From Botryotinia globosa (lineage: Eukaryota; Ascomycota; Leotiomycetes; Helotiales; Sclerotiniaceae), in assembly GCA_014898425.1 (NCBI GenBank), contig RCSZ01000006.1, positions 1,798,001 to 1,862,000 on the forward strand: a stretch of DNA of 64,000 bases, in the 5' to 3' direction. Shown here in pieces: positions 1-11,100 of this stretch (the stretch's first letter is position 1; every line of letters starts with the position of its first letter). Position numbers and translations under genes: made by a program. The notes beneath the pieces are model-generated. The model was not told the DNA's origin. It worked only from the letters and a program-made list of their open reading frames with translations, and ran no database searches.

Positions 1-415
1 AGCCTTCCTCTTCCTGTGACACACTCTTCTCTTCGACATGGCCTACCCAAGCTGGCCTGTTATCCTGTGTTGTTCCTCCCTCTGAGGCTTGGGTTCCTTC
101 GTGTCTCACCTCCTCCCATGATCCATCACTACTGTTATCTTCCGCCTCGCGTACGTTGCCTTGAGATTTCGCGGGCGGGCCTTCAACAGGACTGACAGCT
201 TCTGCAACTCCATCGCTAGCACTACCGATTTCGACCTTCATACTGTCTGGTGTAGAAATAGTACTGTCGCGATGTTCAGTGGGGAGCTTGAGTCGGTGAA
301 CGTCGGCCTGTGAAGGCTTGGCGTTTTCGGTTGAGGTAGGATCGACTGATTCGGTCTCTCCTTTGAATTCTCGAGATATTGTGGGTACTGGCGTACTATC
401 TGAATCTGAAGACAT
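1..415 (-). CDS. N-terminus of an unknown acidic protein (cut by the window edge)
   Basis: An open frame starts with an ATG at 413-415 and stays open to base 1, giving 138 codons without a stop, so the gene continues to the left. The visible protein begins MSSDSDSTPVPTIS and is hydrophilic, rich in Ser, Thr, Glu and Asp, with a SSDGSWEEV segment near residue 100. It looks intrinsically disordered; I see no signal peptide, membrane segment or catalytic motif. No upstream ATG in frame extends it. I do not recognise the family; the real domains must lie outside the window. It could still be a first exon with an intron beyond the edge. Confidence 0.6.
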   Translation of the reverse strand, partial: MSSDSDSTPVPTISREFKGETESVDPTSTENAKPSQADVHRLKLPTEHRDSTISTPDSMKVEIGSASDGVAEAVSPVEGPPAKSQGNVREAEDNSSDGSWEEVRHEGTQASEGGTTQDNRPAWVGHVEEKSVSQEEEG

Positions 416-731
416 TTTATTTTGGGGTTGAAATAGTATTCTGATTTTTTATTGTATTTGTTGATTAATGAGAAGATGTTGTGGTAGAAATAAATTTGTG
501 AAGACAAAGAAATGCAGCGATGGCATGGTGAGGGGCTATGACGAAATCCAAATCAGGATCAGAACAAAGAAGTTGTACCTCGGACTCACGCGACTAAAGC
601 CAAGAGATATCTTGATTGGTTCATTTCCTATGTATTCAAATTAGCCTCGATTAATTTCGCTCATATGTAAGAAGTTTTCAGTAGTCCCGATAAAAGGCAC
701 AACTACTCCACCGACATTTTTCTTCCCTTGT
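416..731. other. Intergenic, 316 bp
   Basis: Holds the 5' flank of the left-edge gene and the 3' flank of the glycoside hydrolase gene, both on the minus strand. No RNA gene or repeat seen. Confidence 0.5.
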
Positions 732-2281
732 CTAACTGATATTGAATTCAAAGGCATACGCAGTGCTAGTATCCACTTGATAAATAGGAAAAGTCACACT
801 ATTCCCCGAATAAGTATGAGCCACAGTACCAAGATCGTTTAGCGCTGTAACGGAACCAAATGAACCACCAGTATTTGGGAATCCCCAAGTATGAATGTTC
901 AAACTACCAGATGTTGGTAATCCAACTGAGGACAGACTGTTTACCGTGATCTGCCAAGTTCCGGTTGCAACGCGTGCTCCGCATAAAATCTTTACTTGGG
1001 TCGATCCAATTGTAGCATAAGTATCCAGTTTACCATCTACTGACGCTGAGGTTCCGACTCGATGCCCGGTCATATTTAGGTTATAGTACTTGTAAACCTG
1101 CCATTCTCCATTCGGCCAATAACCAGTAGTAGTCGAAGAATAGGCTGAGGTTCCAGCATTTGGTTTACCGAGAATACCAGCCATGAAATCGTGAAGTGCT
1201 CGCCCACTGAGCCAATTCCCTCTTAGCCCAATAGCGTTATATCTCTCTAATTGCGAAATCCACCAAGCGGTCCCGGAAGGTACTTGCTCGGCAGAGGTTC
1301 CATACTCATCGATGTTGAGAGTCTTTTGAGGGAGTCCGTATCTGGTAAGGACTTGCTGAAGCCCCGAATAAGCTGTTCCCATGTTTGCACTACCACCGCC
1401 TTCCATGTGCCAGACCCATTGATCTGGAACACTGTTGTTTGTCTTTACAAATGTAGCAAACCCAGTCCACCAAGTATTGCTGAGGGATGGAGAATTTGCA
1501 TAGGCGGGACCAAGGAGAAGAACACCTGGAAATGCCGCTCTAAAATGTTGATTTAGCATATAATTCTATTATTCCAGTATTTACCTTAACCTGTAATAAG
1601 TTCGACTCCACATTTGGTAGTACTGGGCTTGACTCCTGTTCCAGAATATGGTGAGATCCGGCTCATTCCACTTTGTAGTCAGTTAAAAAGCTTGAGAGGG
1701 CGATAGCTCAACGCAGCTTGACTTACAACATCAATTGAAAGACCAGCTGTGGCACCATTCGCATTGATGTCCGAGATCAATTGAGTCAAATAGGCATCCC
1801 ATGAGGCCCAGTTTCCATTGTCTCCGGGGTAAAGAGCACTTGAGTTTTGAGATCCGTCTGCACCCCACAAATCGTGGATGAGGAATATAAATCTACCACC
1901 ATGTGCTCGAGTGGATCGGTAGTTTGACAAAGCTGACGCGAATCGAACCTAGGACCATTCAGCAATTTGTACATGCTTGCTTTGCAAAAAAATTCAACGG
2001 ACCTTATACTCAGACAATCCCCATATCCAACCCCGTCCTGGTGACGGAACCTGGGCACCACCCGCTCGTGCATAATTGAATCCCATATCAGAATAGAAAG
2101 AAGTGGGAATCTGTCCCTGGGTGTCTGGAATACCATAGAGAATGCCTGAAGCAAGATGTCCGGTAGAACCGGTATTGTTGTTCAAATTAACAGTAGAAGT
2201 TCCCAGGATAGTTTGTCTTTGCTGTATATTTGAGCCATTTGCAATGGCTGCCCAAAACAAAGACAGTATTCCGTACTTCAT
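732..2281 (-). CDS. Secreted clan GH-A glycoside hydrolase (GH39-like)
   Basis: Four exons fit one frame: 2003-2281, 1727-1948, 1591-1670 and 732-1539, joined by introns of 54, 56 and 51 bp, for 462 residues. The ATG at 2279-2281 begins MKYGILSLFWAAIANG, a plausible signal peptide, so the enzyme is probably secreted. A WNEPD motif around residue 168, reconstituted across the second splice, supplies the expected acid/base Glu. NIDEYG near residue 270 supplies the expected nucleophile. Both fit the (beta/alpha)8 clan GH-A layout, and a C-terminal beta-rich part follows. The exact CAZy family is uncertain: GH39-like is my best guess, with an exo- or endo-acting plant or fungal polysaccharide as substrate. 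The two Glu motifs and the clean phases make a functional gene likely. Confidence 0.72.
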
Positions 2282-2936
2282 GATGAAAATCAAACGAGAT
2301 AGTGTACCTCTGGGGTGTTTTTCTGGCTCGATGCTTCAGCATCTTGCCTTCCTTGATATAAAATTTCTCGGCAATATGGGAGTTGAGAACTTCATGAAGG
2401 ATTCGGCTGCCGATCTCCCCAATCTCGCCATTAAGGTTAAATGACAACCCTGCCATGCAATATATCCACATCTGTTTCCCCAGAATTTTCTTTGCCCAAT
2501 GAATCAAAGCATGATCTAATCTCCTCCAAACAGCCATGGGAACTGAAGGTTCCATCCACATATAGTTTACCGATGCAAGAAGATTATTCGAGCGGTTCCA
2601 TGGCCAAACTTCTCTCGTTCTGCATGAGTTGCGGTCCGTCCCCGCTTTATTAACACCCAATCTGATAGTGCTCCGGGATTTCGCCCACCGGAGTTGTCCA
2701 CATTCTCATCCCGTAGTTTCCACACATGACACTTGAATATCTAACGCTTACCGGTAGATACTAGCGCCAATTATCTCATCCTCAGACCCACGGTGATTAC
2801 ATAATTTTTAGCCTTGATTTCGAGGCAGGGGCATTTCGAAGCTTTATCACTGTAGGGTCTGAAACAATTTGGTTCTGACTTTGGTGTAAATAATAATATT
2901 TCAGTTTTTCCTGATTTTTTCAATATTATTATTAAA
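2282..2936. other. Intergenic, 655 bp
   Basis: Promoter side of the glycoside hydrolase gene and 3' flank of the TPR-like gene. Overlapping reading frames here lack codon structure and continue no neighbour. Nothing else recognised. Confidence 0.45.
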
Positions 2937-3359
2937 TCATACAACTATGTTCTCTGGATTTCTTCCCCTCACCTCTCTAGCCTTCACAACGTCGCCCTTG
3001 ATCTCCCATAGTTGACCAAGGTTATCAAGAGTGCAAGCTGCGTCGAAATCATCAATGACTATTGTTCAACTCTCATCAGCATTTTTGCTTCTCGTCTTAT
3101 CACACTCCATCTTCTGTGCGTCATCCAACTTGCCCTCCATCTTCAAATACAATTCACCCAACGCATTTTTTGCAAGAACAGTCTGGATTGAATCTTCGTC
3201 TGTAACTTCAATTTTCCTCGCGAGGGATCTCAAGAATAAATTCTCTGCGCCGGCCAAATCACTATGGGCTTCGAGTTGATTGGCTTGGTTGTTCCATTGT
3301 GCTGTTTCCATGATTTCCATTGCCTTGTTGGCGTCGCCGCCGCACGCGAAGGCAGACAT
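2937..3359 (-). CDS. Small TPR-like protein
   Basis: Start ATG at 3357-3359 (MSAFACGGDANKAMEIME). One 45 bp intron (3059-3103, donor GTGATA, acceptor ATAG) joins exons 3104-3359 and 2937-3058 in phase, giving 125 residues. The body is helical with two TPR-like units: LEAHSDLAGAENLFLRSLAR and, after the intron, DAACTLDNLGQLWEIKGDVV, each with the small/large residue spacing of TPR hairpins. Similar units occur in fungal TPR and MYND-associated proteins, but no MYND finger is present. The likely role is a protein-protein interaction adaptor; the partner is unknown. The donor is not ideal, so the junction could shift by a few bases. There is no signal peptide. Confidence 0.6.
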
Positions 3360-3921
3360 CTTAATTCTCGGTATGTGTTGTATGTTTCGATACTTGTGGT
3401 GGAGAAAATTGAAAGGTTTGAAGGTCTTTTTGAAGTTTATATGAAATTGAAACTGAGCGGACAGAGGGGTAGTTAAAGGGCATTGCTTCTGTATGAAATT
3501 CAAAATACATAAAGCATGTGATTTATGGTCATAAAAGCAAGCAAGCAAGCAAATCATCACTGGGGAAGAGAAAAGAAGGAAATATGGCATCACCAGATAT
3601 GGAGCTTCTGCCTCCTAAGAAAACAATGTGATCTGAGAGACACAAGATAACTCACACAAGACTAAGACCTTTCTACAATGCTTGGAAAGCGAGCAAACTT
3701 CTTCGTAATATCACAAGGCTTCATCCGCAGGAAGAGAGAGAACCAGAAGGTTATTACAAAGCTTAAGCGATATAAATTCTTTTAAGAAACCCACGCACTT
3801 AATCAATCATTGGCTATGTTTCAAGGAATTTTGTGTTCAGTTCCAAGTACATATAAGATGTTCATCTCACGTCCTAATCGAAATCTCCAAAACCGATTCC
3901 ATGCTTTTCTTATACTTCATA
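3360..3921. other. Intergenic, 562 bp
   Basis: 5' flank of the TPR-like gene and 3' flank of the beta-glucosidase gene. A frame upstream of the TPR start stays open for about 78 codons but has no usable ATG context, so I treat it as leader. Confidence 0.4.
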
Positions 3922-6807
3922 TTAGAACGATCCCGTGAGCCTCAAATCCCTCGAACTAGCGCCCACCCTAACCGTAAAACTTCCCTCTGTGGGCATAACC
4001 CAATTTTGCCTGACTACATCCCAATAACTTAGATCTCTTCTCGTCAGCTCAAATTTCACTGTTGCCGTCTCATCCTTTGCAAGTTCAACTTTCTCGAATC
4101 CTCTCAAGACCCTGACTGGAAAGTCGATATTGGCAGCTTCGCCAGTGATTTTGTCATATTCGAGGTATAGCTGTGCTACTTCTTTGCCAGTCACACTCCC
4201 AGTATTCTTGAGGTCGACCGATACAGTGGCATAAACATTCCAGAGATCAGGATTACCGCCTTCATCTCCACCAGCTGGTGATGGGGTCTGTTCGGTCTCG
4301 TAACCCTCTGGATATGGGTATTGGCCCTCCTTAATATCCGAGATTGTTTCAATATATGGATAAATAAATTTGGAGAGCTTCCTGAAATTTGAAGGGAACA
4401 GGGCTTCACTAGGGTCTGGAATTTTTTCATCAAAACTAGGTGGAAGAATTCCGTCTGGGCGAGTGGCTGGGAAAGATGATTTGGGTAAAATGGCATCGAT
4501 CTTGAGGTTTGTATATTCAAAAGTGGTGTATGAGAGTCCGAAGCCAAACTCAAATGTAGGTTCCAAACTGTATTTGTCGAAGTGGCGATAATCAATGTAT
4601 AATCCTTCTGTAAAATTCTGCTGTGGGACAACAGCATTCGGATAGTACAAAACTTGACCACCAGGACCATAATCTTGGAGAGATTTTCCAATGGTATAAG
4701 GCAGCTTGCCACTTGGGTTGACGTTGCCGAGCAAGATATCAGCAATTGCGTTTCCACTTTCCTGCCCAGGAAGATTTGCCATTATCACTGCTTTGACTCC
4801 TGGAAGATCAATCCACTCGTCCATAACAACTGGTCCGACAGCATGGACTACCACAATTGTGCTACCTTTCCCCCCTCCACACCCTTCAGCGACTTGTTTC
4901 ACAAGTTTCTCGCCACCATGCTGTAGGTTCAAGTCATTGCGGTCGCCACGAATGCCTTCGTAACTAATATATCCTTCTCCGCCATCGGAATTGACAAACA
5001 CGATACAAACATCCTGGTCTTTGATGATTGCTGGAGCCTTCTTCAATGGGGGAGAATTTGTGGGGAAGACGGTAATGTAGACATGCTCTGGGTTGAACGA
5101 TTTCTTGATACCAGAGATTGGAGATATCAAGTAAGGAAAGTCAACGGCGCCAGACCCCCATCCAGATCCTAATGTACCTTTGTTGCAACCTCTATCTGGG
5201 CACACATTTGGACCTTCACCTTCACTTGCATCCTCGCCGAAGATCCCTATTCTGTACACTAATTCATGCTTTTCTGGTGAGCTCCAACCGTTCTTATTTA
5301 GAGGTAGTAAATTGTCCTCGTTTTTTAATAGCACAGTTCCCTCAGTGGCTACTTGACGTGCTATGATAGAATGCGCTTCATCGCCTGTACCTTGAACATC
5401 GATGAATTTATTGACAACTTTCCTGTCCTTATCATCAGGGCTTCCAGCATTGATGTATCCTTTTGCTTCATTGGTCCACGAGGAAAAGTTGGGACCTTCA
5501 CCATCAAATTTTGATTTATCATCTTGTCCTAACTGATACCAAGCAGCTACAATTCTGGTCACCATGTCATTGAGTCTCGAGACGGGTAATGACCCATTCA
5601 GAACTGATTTACTCAGCTCGGGGCCCCATAAAGATTTTCCGTCAACCCAGATAAGGCCGTCTCCTGGCATGGTCATATCAAGTCCAGCAAGTGCGCTTGC
5701 TACACCAGATCGTTGCGCAAGCCAATCGGATTGGACAAAGCCTTGAAATCCAAGTTCGTCTTTCAGGATTCCGTTGAGAAGCTTCGAGTTTCCACACGAG
5801 TATGAATTGTTCACCATTTGATAACTGCACATAACGCTCGCCACTCCAGCTTTTACAGCATCTCCGAAAGGCCACCCATACAGTTCATGCAGAGATCGAT
5901 CGTCGATATTAGATGACATGGCATTTGGTAATCCCCACTCATAACTTTGTCTGAAGTGTTCTTGCTCATTGCCAACAAAATGCTTAATCGTAGCAATAAC
6001 ACCTTCTTCCTGAATGCCTTTGATAGTTTGAGCCGCGGCAATACCTTGAAGATATGGATCGGTGCCGAATCCTTCCCAGTTCCGCCCGCCTGCGGGCATT
6101 CGACCTATTGGTCCAACACAGGGTCCCAAGAGCACATTAACTCCCTTCAATCTGGCTTCTTGGCCATGTGCCTTACCCCGCTTGTACATCAATTCCTTGT
6201 TGAATGTCGCCCCAACAGTGATACCTGCTGGGAAAGCCGTTGAATTATCGGCGAATCGTAGCCCCAAAGGTCCGTCTTGCAAGGCGAGACCAGGGAAACC
6301 TACATTCAATGCAGGACCAGTATTGCCAACGGCAAGACCCATCTGCCATCCAGTACCCGTGGTGATATTCACCTTTTCCGGCAATGTCATTTTTTCGACC
6401 AGAGCGGCGGCCTTCTTATAACTCTCGCTCCATTGTGAGACTGTGCCTCCAGGTGGTGTTGGATACCATGGCGGCGACTGTCCAGTCGGAGGTGTTTTCT
6501 TGTATAACCAGAACCCTCCTCCAGCGAGAACCGACCAGAACACTACTCCAACAATAATTGTTATTATGAGACACTTCGAGCGTCGAGCCAAAGTACGTCG
6601 TAGATTAATCAATCGAGTGCTGGTATGATATGCGGGAACTGAAACGTGAGGGTGGTTCGGATTGAGATAATCCGTGGCGTCGATATCAGATTCCTCTGAA
6701 TTTCGATAGGCATCTTCGAATGATTTCCGAATTGGCGTTTGTCCATTATCGTCATAATCTCGCAGAAGCCCTTCGCGGCTCTGATTTTCCTCTTTACTGC
6801 GATCCAT
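3922..6807 (-). CDS. Membrane-anchored GH3 beta-glucosidase (bglE type)
   Basis: A single uninterrupted frame of 961 codons from the ATG at 6805-6807. An acidic cytoplasmic N-terminus (MDRSKEENQSREGLLRDYDD) is followed by one hydrophobic helix around residues 79-103 (CLIITIIVGVVFWSVLAGGG). This makes it a type II membrane protein, as in Aspergillus bglE, rather than a secreted one. The GH3 N-terminal domain shows GPCVGPIGRMPAGGRNWEGF, the KHFVGNEQE segment and SDWLAQRSGVASALAG, whose Asp is the expected nucleophile. The GH3 C-terminal domain and an Fn3-like domain close the protein. It hydrolyses terminal beta-glucosyl residues at the cell surface, probably from cello- or laminari-oligosaccharides. 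Length is near the family norm and I see no break. Confidence 0.93.
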   Translation of the reverse strand: MDRSKEENQSREGLLRDYDDNGQTPIRKSFEDAYRNSEESDIDATDYLNPNHPHVSVPAYHTSTRLINLRRTLARRSKCLIITIIVGVVFWSVLAGGGFWLYKKTPPTGQSPPWYPTPPGGTVSQWSESYKKAAALVEKMTLPEKVNITTGTGWQMGLAVGNTGPALNVGFPGLALQDGPLGLRFADNSTAFPAGITVGATFNKELMYKRGKAHGQEARLKGVNVLLGPCVGPIGRMPAGGRNWEGFGTDPYLQGIAAAQTIKGIQEEGVIATIKHFVGNEQEHFRQSYEWGLPNAMSSNIDDRSLHELYGWPFGDAVKAGVASVMCSYQMVNNSYSCGNSKLLNGILKDELGFQGFVQSDWLAQRSGVASALAGLDMTMPGDGLIWVDGKSLWGPELSKSVLNGSLPVSRLNDMVTRIVAAWYQLGQDDKSKFDGEGPNFSSWTNEAKGYINAGSPDDKDRKVVNKFIDVQGTGDEAHSIIARQVATEGTVLLKNEDNLLPLNKNGWSSPEKHELVYRIGIFGEDASEGEGPNVCPDRGCNKGTLGSGWGSGAVDFPYLISPISGIKKSFNPEHVYITVFPTNSPPLKKAPAIIKDQDVCIVFVNSDGGEGYISYEGIRGDRNDLNLQHGGEKLVKQVAEGCGGGKGSTIVVVHAVGPVVMDEWIDLPGVKAVIMANLPGQESGNAIADILLGNVNPSGKLPYTIGKSLQDYGPGGQVLYYPNAVVPQQNFTEGLYIDYRHFDKYSLEPTFEFGFGLSYTTFEYTNLKIDAILPKSSFPATRPDGILPPSFDEKIPDPSEALFPSNFRKLSKFIYPYIETISDIKEGQYPYPEGYETEQTPSPAGGDEGGNPDLWNVYATVSVDLKNTGSVTGKEVAQLYLEYDKITGEAANIDFPVRVLRGFEKVELAKDETATVKFELTRRDLSYWDVVRQNWVMPTEGSFTVRVGASSRDLRLTGSF

Positions 6808-8118
6808 TTTGGATTTGGAACAGTTCCAAATTGAATTTGTTCCCGCTTTGTTGTACGTGATGATATGCCCACTGTGCGTCTCAGCTCAAGGGTGTGGAAT
6901 CATTCAAAGCTATAAGGGAAGGAAAAGAATCACAGATTCACTAATTGAGGAGATATACCATGAGATGTAGAGATGTAGAGATGTAGAGATGAAAATACTT
7001 AAAACCTGAATCAAAGCAACCTACTTAAAATAGGGTCAATGGATGTTTGGCAGAAGCAAATCTCGTGTTTGCTTTGGACCAATGTTGTTGGGTGCTCTCA
7101 GACGGGAGCGTGGGTAGCTTCCCCGGTTACAAATAATGTACGGAGTAGTGAGCTGACTCGAAATCTACCAACAATTGAAGCAACATGAAAGCAGAGTCGC
7201 ATTTCTGTTTCGCGCATCCATAAATTAGGTCAAGATTCACACATTCAGAGTCAGTTAGTCAACCAGCGAATACAGTTGTCAATTGCCAAAGTACAATTTA
7301 ACAATTTGAGTGAGGTCATGATGAAAGGAGAAATAAGGGCCCAGAAATTCCAATCTCTCTTCCGGCATCCCCGGTGAGCTTTGACCACTTGTTCACAGTG
7401 GATATCGAGCAGGATCAAGTCTGGCTGTTCTCCATTTTATCTCCATCACAACAATTATTACACAAATAAAGATTCTCGCAGTCCAAGACGCCTTAGGTTC
7501 TGATATTAATTGGCAAGTGCAATTACTACAAATCATGGATATCAGATTCTGCCCATCTTTCAGCTCGATAAGTTATGCCATCATATTCAAGAAGCACCTT
7601 CGAAACGACGTGCGGGGAGGGTTGCAGGCGGCGAAAGATATGCAGTAATCATCATACAAGTAGAGCCAGGAATAGAAAGACCTGCGTGTTGCGATCACGA
7701 TCTGGGGGCATGATTTCCACCTTCTCATAAAATCCGAGGGAGGGGGGGCCAGAAAATGGGCTGAGTATCGAGTTCTACCTTGATTCAATAACGATTATCC
7801 CATCAGCTGCTGAACACGTTTTGATCTCATCTCGGATAGTGCTCAGTTTCCGCTCATCATTAAGCTATGTAAAAACTTGATTAATTTCAATACTCTCAAG
7901 AAGCCAAATGCTGTGAAGGCACTGTCCAGTGGTTCATATACAGCCGCTATGTACTGGTTTTGGAGCCGAATACTACCCACACCAAAGCACTTCGCTTGAA
8001 GTGGGAGAATTGATCCCCGCCTCACATATCAGCTGCGCTGCCAGCCGTTATAAGAGGAGCTTTGGCTGGTCTTGTATTGGTTTTCTCCTTTTCCTAAAAT
8101 CTACGATCCAACATTATC
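6808..8118. other. Divergent intergenic, 1.3 kb
   Basis: Separates the beta-glucosidase (minus) and the NLR (plus), so it holds both promoters. It contains a short tandem repeat of GAGATGTA (about 3.5 copies, 6962-6991) and one TACGGAGTA nonamer at 7139-7147. No convincing gene seen. Confidence 0.5.
6962..6991. repeat. 8 bp tandem repeat
   Basis: Unit GAGATGTA repeated about 3.5 times, in the 5' flank of the beta-glucosidase gene. Confidence 0.8.
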
Positions 8119-11100
8119 ATGGAGCACCCAACAGAACGCCATACAATCACCGCTGAATCTTCGAGAGTATATCTAGAGCTTCAAACGTTGTGGGATGAGG
8201 CTCAGAGCGAATTCCATAAAAACACAAACAGAAAACTAGCATCAAACCCTCCAAGAAATGTCGAGGATGTTTTGGCACAGCTTAAGGAAAAACTCCAGCC
8301 CGAGGATGGGGTACAGCCCAGCACCAAGCATAGGATCAAAGATGCTATTGAAAAGATTTTAAAATGTATTCAACTCATCGGCGGTGTAGCCGCAGAAGCT
8401 GCATCCACTGTTTTTGCTCCCGCAACGTTATGCTTCAATGCTATCTCTTTCTTGATTGATATTCCTCAAAAGGTCGCTGAAGTCTATGAAGGCTTGGAAA
8501 ACTTGTTCGAAGAAATGACCCACGCCATGGCCCTTCTGAATATTTACGGGAGCTTGAAGAGTCTTGATCGAGAACTTAAAGATGGCATTCACAAAATTAT
8601 GGTCTCGATAGTAAGAATTTGTGGTCTATCTATCAATATGTGAGGTCACTTCTGAAAAGGATTTTTTCGATATCCGTTGGTCCCTGTTCCACTTTAACTG
8701 ACACACTTCTAGCATCGATGGTGGTAAAAAAATCCAAGGTGAGGACTATATTGAAAGTCACCTTCTTAAAAGATGACTCGGGCATCAAACATGAATTGAG
8801 CAATTTCAAAAATTTGATTACGAGGCAAAATGACCTCACGGGAGTCATCACTTTGAAGAGCATTCTCGATAACTCCGCAGTCACCGATGAACTACTGAAA
8901 GGGCACGTTTCTTTCGCAAGGGTGCAGGAATTATTTACAGAACAGCAACGTCACATTGCAGACAAGGTCACGTACGTGGAACGTGATATCAAGGCAAAAA
9001 TGGATGAGAAGATCGCATCAGATCGTGTCGAAAAAATTTCGAAACTTTTGTCGATGCCCGAAGGATCAGCTAAAGCAAACAAAGCTAGAGAGGAACTCAA
9101 AGATATAAGAAAACAACTTCCGGAAGACGCCTTTAAGTGGCTATCCACATCATATGACTACAACAAATGGCTAAAACAATTAGAGGAAGCTTGCATGTCA
9201 CCGTTTTGGCGGCTATTATACGTGTATGGGGGGGTCAAGACTGGAAAATCCTGCCTCGTGGCATCAATAGAAGAGGACTTGAGGAGTAGAAACATAGCAA
9301 ACTTGGCCATTGCATATCACGCTTTCACTGGGGTAGATACTAAGACAAGCAAGACTGCAAGCAATAATGATATAGTCTATGCTTTGAAATCAATGGCCCT
9401 GCAATTGGCAACTCAGAGCAAGACGTATGCGGGAGCGCTGTCGCAACTTCAAGAAAAGGACCTCAGAATTACAGATACGCGGGAGAGGTCTGCAGAGATA
9501 CAATGGTGGGATAAGTTGCGATTTGCTAAAGACCCTGGGAACCGTGAACCTTCAAGGATTGTTCTCCTATTCGATGGGCTAGACAAGCTTCCCAAAAGCG
9601 ATGCTCACAATTTTTCAAAGTTTCTGGAAGAACAGAAGAGAGTGTTTGCAAGCGAACGCTCTTTTCAACTTTTTATCTTGGTCACCGGAAGGCATGTTGA
9701 CAGTTATTATGGGATGAATATCACCAAGCATACCGAAGACGATATCAATTCATTTATCGAGCAAGAGTTAGATAGGCTTGATCTTCTTGAAGGCCAGGAT
9801 GTAGAAACAAAGCAACTTCGTAAATCAATTCGTGAGAGACTCCCGAAAATTGCTGAAGGGTCATTCTCGATTGTACTTCAGAAATTGATCAGAATCAGGG
9901 AAGCTGTGAAATCTGATGCGTATTCAGATGATATTGAAGCAATTTTGGATCAGGATCCATCAGGAGATATGGGTACGATAGCACAAGAGATTATTACCGA
10001 TCTTAACAGCTCTCTCAGTGCTCGCGACATTGAACAGCTGAATGAGATACTTGATTGGGTTTCATTTAGCTACGGTAAATTCAGCATTGACCAAATCAGA
10101 GCGGCCCTTTGGCTAAGTTCAGGCAGGTTGCCTGTGCAACCTTTAGAGAAGAAGCTGAAGGAAAAGTTTGCTAAGGTTTTCCCCCGCCTGGAGAGGGACA
10201 ATGTTAGGGCAGATTTTCCAATTGAGCAGTTTCTCGGACGCTCGGGCTCGGACGTACCCACCGGAACAGCTTCTGCATATAATATTGAAACTGCCAAGAT
10301 AAGTATGACGGTTGCTATACATCAAGCCGACCTCCATTCGGTTCAGAGGTTTTTTTGGGATCTCACAGAAAGAACTGGGATTGAAAGATTTGATTTCTCT
10401 CCTGCTAGCTCCGACAACGAGAAAAAGATCACCATCCGTTCCACCTGGATTCAAGCCCATTGCCGCATAACTGAACAACTTCTGAAGCTCTTAAATGAAG
10501 AGCCTAGCAATGAGACCATACATCTTGTTGTATATGCACTAAAGTTTCTTCCTCTCCATATTGGAGAAGTAAAGAAAGCATTACTGCTTGGTAACGGAAG
10601 AACAGACAGACCGAAGCTTCAAGCTATTGCAAAGAGACTCGTGGACCTCCTTAGTGATGCTGAGGCAATCGAGAAATTCGAGAATATAGCAAAACTCATG
10701 GGGCACACCTGGTGGAGTCTTGACAACGTGAATATTATTCGGGATTTCCTAAAGGATGAGAGAACAATCGAGCAGCTTGGGCCGAGGGAAAGGCGTTGGG
10801 TTAAAAACCATACAAAATCGGAAGGCAAAGTGGATTTCTATTGGCCTATCACGCTTATGATTGCCAAGAGATGGCTGTGGGATTCAAGCCGTATTTGGAG
10901 TCCTTACGACTCATATGAATGGGTAGGTAAATTTATTGATATGGTTAGTCTATGCTATCTTTTCTCTCTTCAGTTTCATCTCCAGATTTGCTAATAAGAA
11001 ACAGCAAGAATTGAACGATGATGAGATTAAGGATACAAAGATTCACAGTCCAAGCTTGAACTCCACATACGTAGAGGGGTTATCCCAACGTATCCTAAGC

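Noticed and set aside
4191..6628. Several frames of 60-188 codons antisense to or overlapping the beta-glucosidase
   Set aside because: They are shadows of a well supported 961-codon gene and show no domain of their own.
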